Positions 6,104 through 7,116 of a DNA stretch of 7,116 bases are shown piece by piece. The stretch's first letter is position 1; the number at the start of each line of letters is the position of its first letter. The notes beneath the pieces were generated by a model, which had not been told where the DNA came from, did no database searches, and saw only the letters and a program-made list of their open reading frames with translations. The stretch spans positions 1-7,116 of the forward strand of contig JAIPHI010000135.1 in the NCBI GenBank assembly GCA_021735285.1, in the 5' to 3' direction. Position numbers and translations under genes: made by a program. This DNA comes from Fidelibacterota bacterium. GTDB lineage: Bacteria; Fidelibacterota; UBA2242; JAFGTP01.

Positions 6104-7116
6104 GTGAAAGAATTTCAGACTAAAGATATTCGAAATATTTCATTATTGGGCCATGCCTCGAGTGGGAAAACAACTCTTGTCGAGGCTATACTTTACAATA
6201 AAGGAGAGATTGATAGATTTGGAAAAATAGATGAGGGCAATACAATATCGGATTATCATGCAGATGAAAAAGAGCGTAAACATAGTATCAATTATTCATT
6301 AATGCATACAGTGCATAAGGATAAAAAGGTGAATATAATTGATAATCCGGGCTATCTCGATTTTATTGCTAGCTCAAAATCTGCTATTCGTGTAACTGAT
6401 ATGGGTCTTATTACAATTAATGCTAAAAATGGTGTAGAAACCGGAACCGAACTTTCTTTCAGATTTACTAAACCCGACCAACTACCAGTGGGCTTTATTA
6501 TCAATAAATTGCGTAGTGAAGATAGCAATTTCGATGAGACTCTGTCACAATTAAAGGATTCTTTTGGGAAAAATTCCGTAGTTCCTATTCAATTGCCGGT
6601 TAAAGAAGGAAAGGAATTTAACAAAGTTGTTGATATTATAAATATGGTCTGCTATGAATATTCGGATGATAAGAGTGGCAAGGCCAAAAAAGTCGACATT
6701 CCGGAAGCTGTAAAAGCGCAAGCAGAAGAAATCAGAACCGGGCTGATTGAATCTATTGCTGAGACCGATGAAGAACTGCTTGAGAAATTTTTTGAACTGG
6801 AAACTTTACCTGAAGAAGATATTGTATCCGGATTAAAAGAAGCCATCAAAAATAGAGAAGTTTTCCCTGTTTTTGCTACTGATGCCTTAAATAACATTGG
6901 GGTCTCAAATTTATTGGATCATCTGATATCATTTGTGCCGGCTCCTGATGAAAGAGAATTACCGGCAACTAAAGAAGATGTAGAAATTGAAGCCTCTGAT
7001 GATGCACCAACCTCCTGTTTTATCTTTCAGACAATGATGGAAGGCCATGCAGGAGGATTATTTTTCATTAAAGTCATGTCAGGAGTACTGGAAAAAGGTA
7101 TGACTTTGCTGAATAC
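6104..7116 (+). CDS. Elongation factor G-like GTPase, N-terminal part
   Basis: The gene starts at GTG and runs off the right edge; 337 codons are visible of a protein that normally has nearly 700 residues. It belongs to the EF-G family of ribosome-associated translational GTPases. The G domain shows the P-loop GHASSGKT (16-23), a switch I segment with ERKHSIN, a G3 motif reading DNPGYLDF (80-87), a G4 motif NKLR (134-137), and FATDALNNIGVSNLLDHLISFVPAP before the start of domain II (CFIFQTMMEGHAGG). The overall pattern matches the shorter EF-G-like paralogues known beside the main EF-G in several phyla, not the canonical translocase. Canonical EF-G has DTPGH and NKxD; the His-to-Tyr change is shared with some paralogues such as EF-G-2, but Arg in place of the guanine-contacting Asp is unusual. 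It probably shares a transcript with the upstream ligase. Its role (auxiliary translation factor) is inferred from the family. Confidence 0.85.
   Translation, partial: MKEFQTKDIRNISLLGHASSGKTTLVEAILYNKGEIDRFGKIDEGNTISDYHADEKERKHSINYSLMHTVHKDKKVNIIDNPGYLDFIASSKSAIRVTDMGLITINAKNGVETGTELSFRFTKPDQLPVGFIINKLRSEDSNFDETLSQLKDSFGKNSVVPIQLPVKEGKEFNKVVDIINMVCYEYSDDKSGKAKKVDIPEAVKAQAEEIRTGLIESIAETDEELLEKFFELETLPEEDIVSGLKEAIKNREVFPVFATDALNNIGVSNLLDHLISFVPAPDERELPATKEDVEIEASDDAPTSCFIFQTMMEGHAGGLFFIKVMSGVLEKGMTLLN

Noticed and set aside
6652..6897. Serine-rich minus-strand open frame at the right end
   Set aside because: It is the complement of the acidic/charged stretch of the EF-G-like protein; the Ser runs arise from reversed Glu and Asp codons.

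Overview
The window comes from a low-GC, Gram-negative-type bacterium. The outer-membrane TonB-dependent receptor and the GT9 LPS-core-type glycosyltransferase both require an outer membrane. The EF-G paralogue at the right edge resembles the second, EF-G-like factor I recall from Bacteroidota, Chlorobi, Ignavibacteria and related FCB lineages. An uncultivated FCB-type organism would fit, but I cannot place it more precisely from sequence alone.

Layout from left to right. (1) Bases 3-284 are the 3' end of miaA (tRNA dimethylallyltransferase), overlapping by 11 bp the start of a 608-residue BtuB-like TonB-dependent receptor (274-2100). (2) Convergent to that, on the minus strand, lie ssb (2126-2542), with its own plausible promoter and a strong Shine-Dalgarno, and upstream of it a GT9 heptosyltransferase-like gene (2667-3695). 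(3) Bases 3696-4590 form an AT-rich gap of about 0.9 kb without an intact gene. It holds a decayed IS3-family orfA (minus strand, core 3869-4105), an imperfect inverted repeat just upstream of it, and a good sigma70-like promoter (4447-4475) reading rightward. (4) On the plus strand, an acyl-CoA synthetase-like AMP-forming ligase (4591-6072) is followed after 31 bp by the first 337 codons of an EF-G-like GTPase (6104 to the window edge), probably in one transcript.

Most of this is housekeeping and envelope genes, with no defence system, CRISPR array or RNA gene visible. The points most worth a second look are the altered GTPase motifs in the EF-G-like protein (DNPGY instead of DTPGH, NKLR instead of NKxD), the atypical core motifs in the ligase next to it, the single-stop decay of the IS3 orfA, and the contrast between strong and absent Shine-Dalgarno sites among neighbouring genes. 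I see no convincing evidence of a previously undescribed system.
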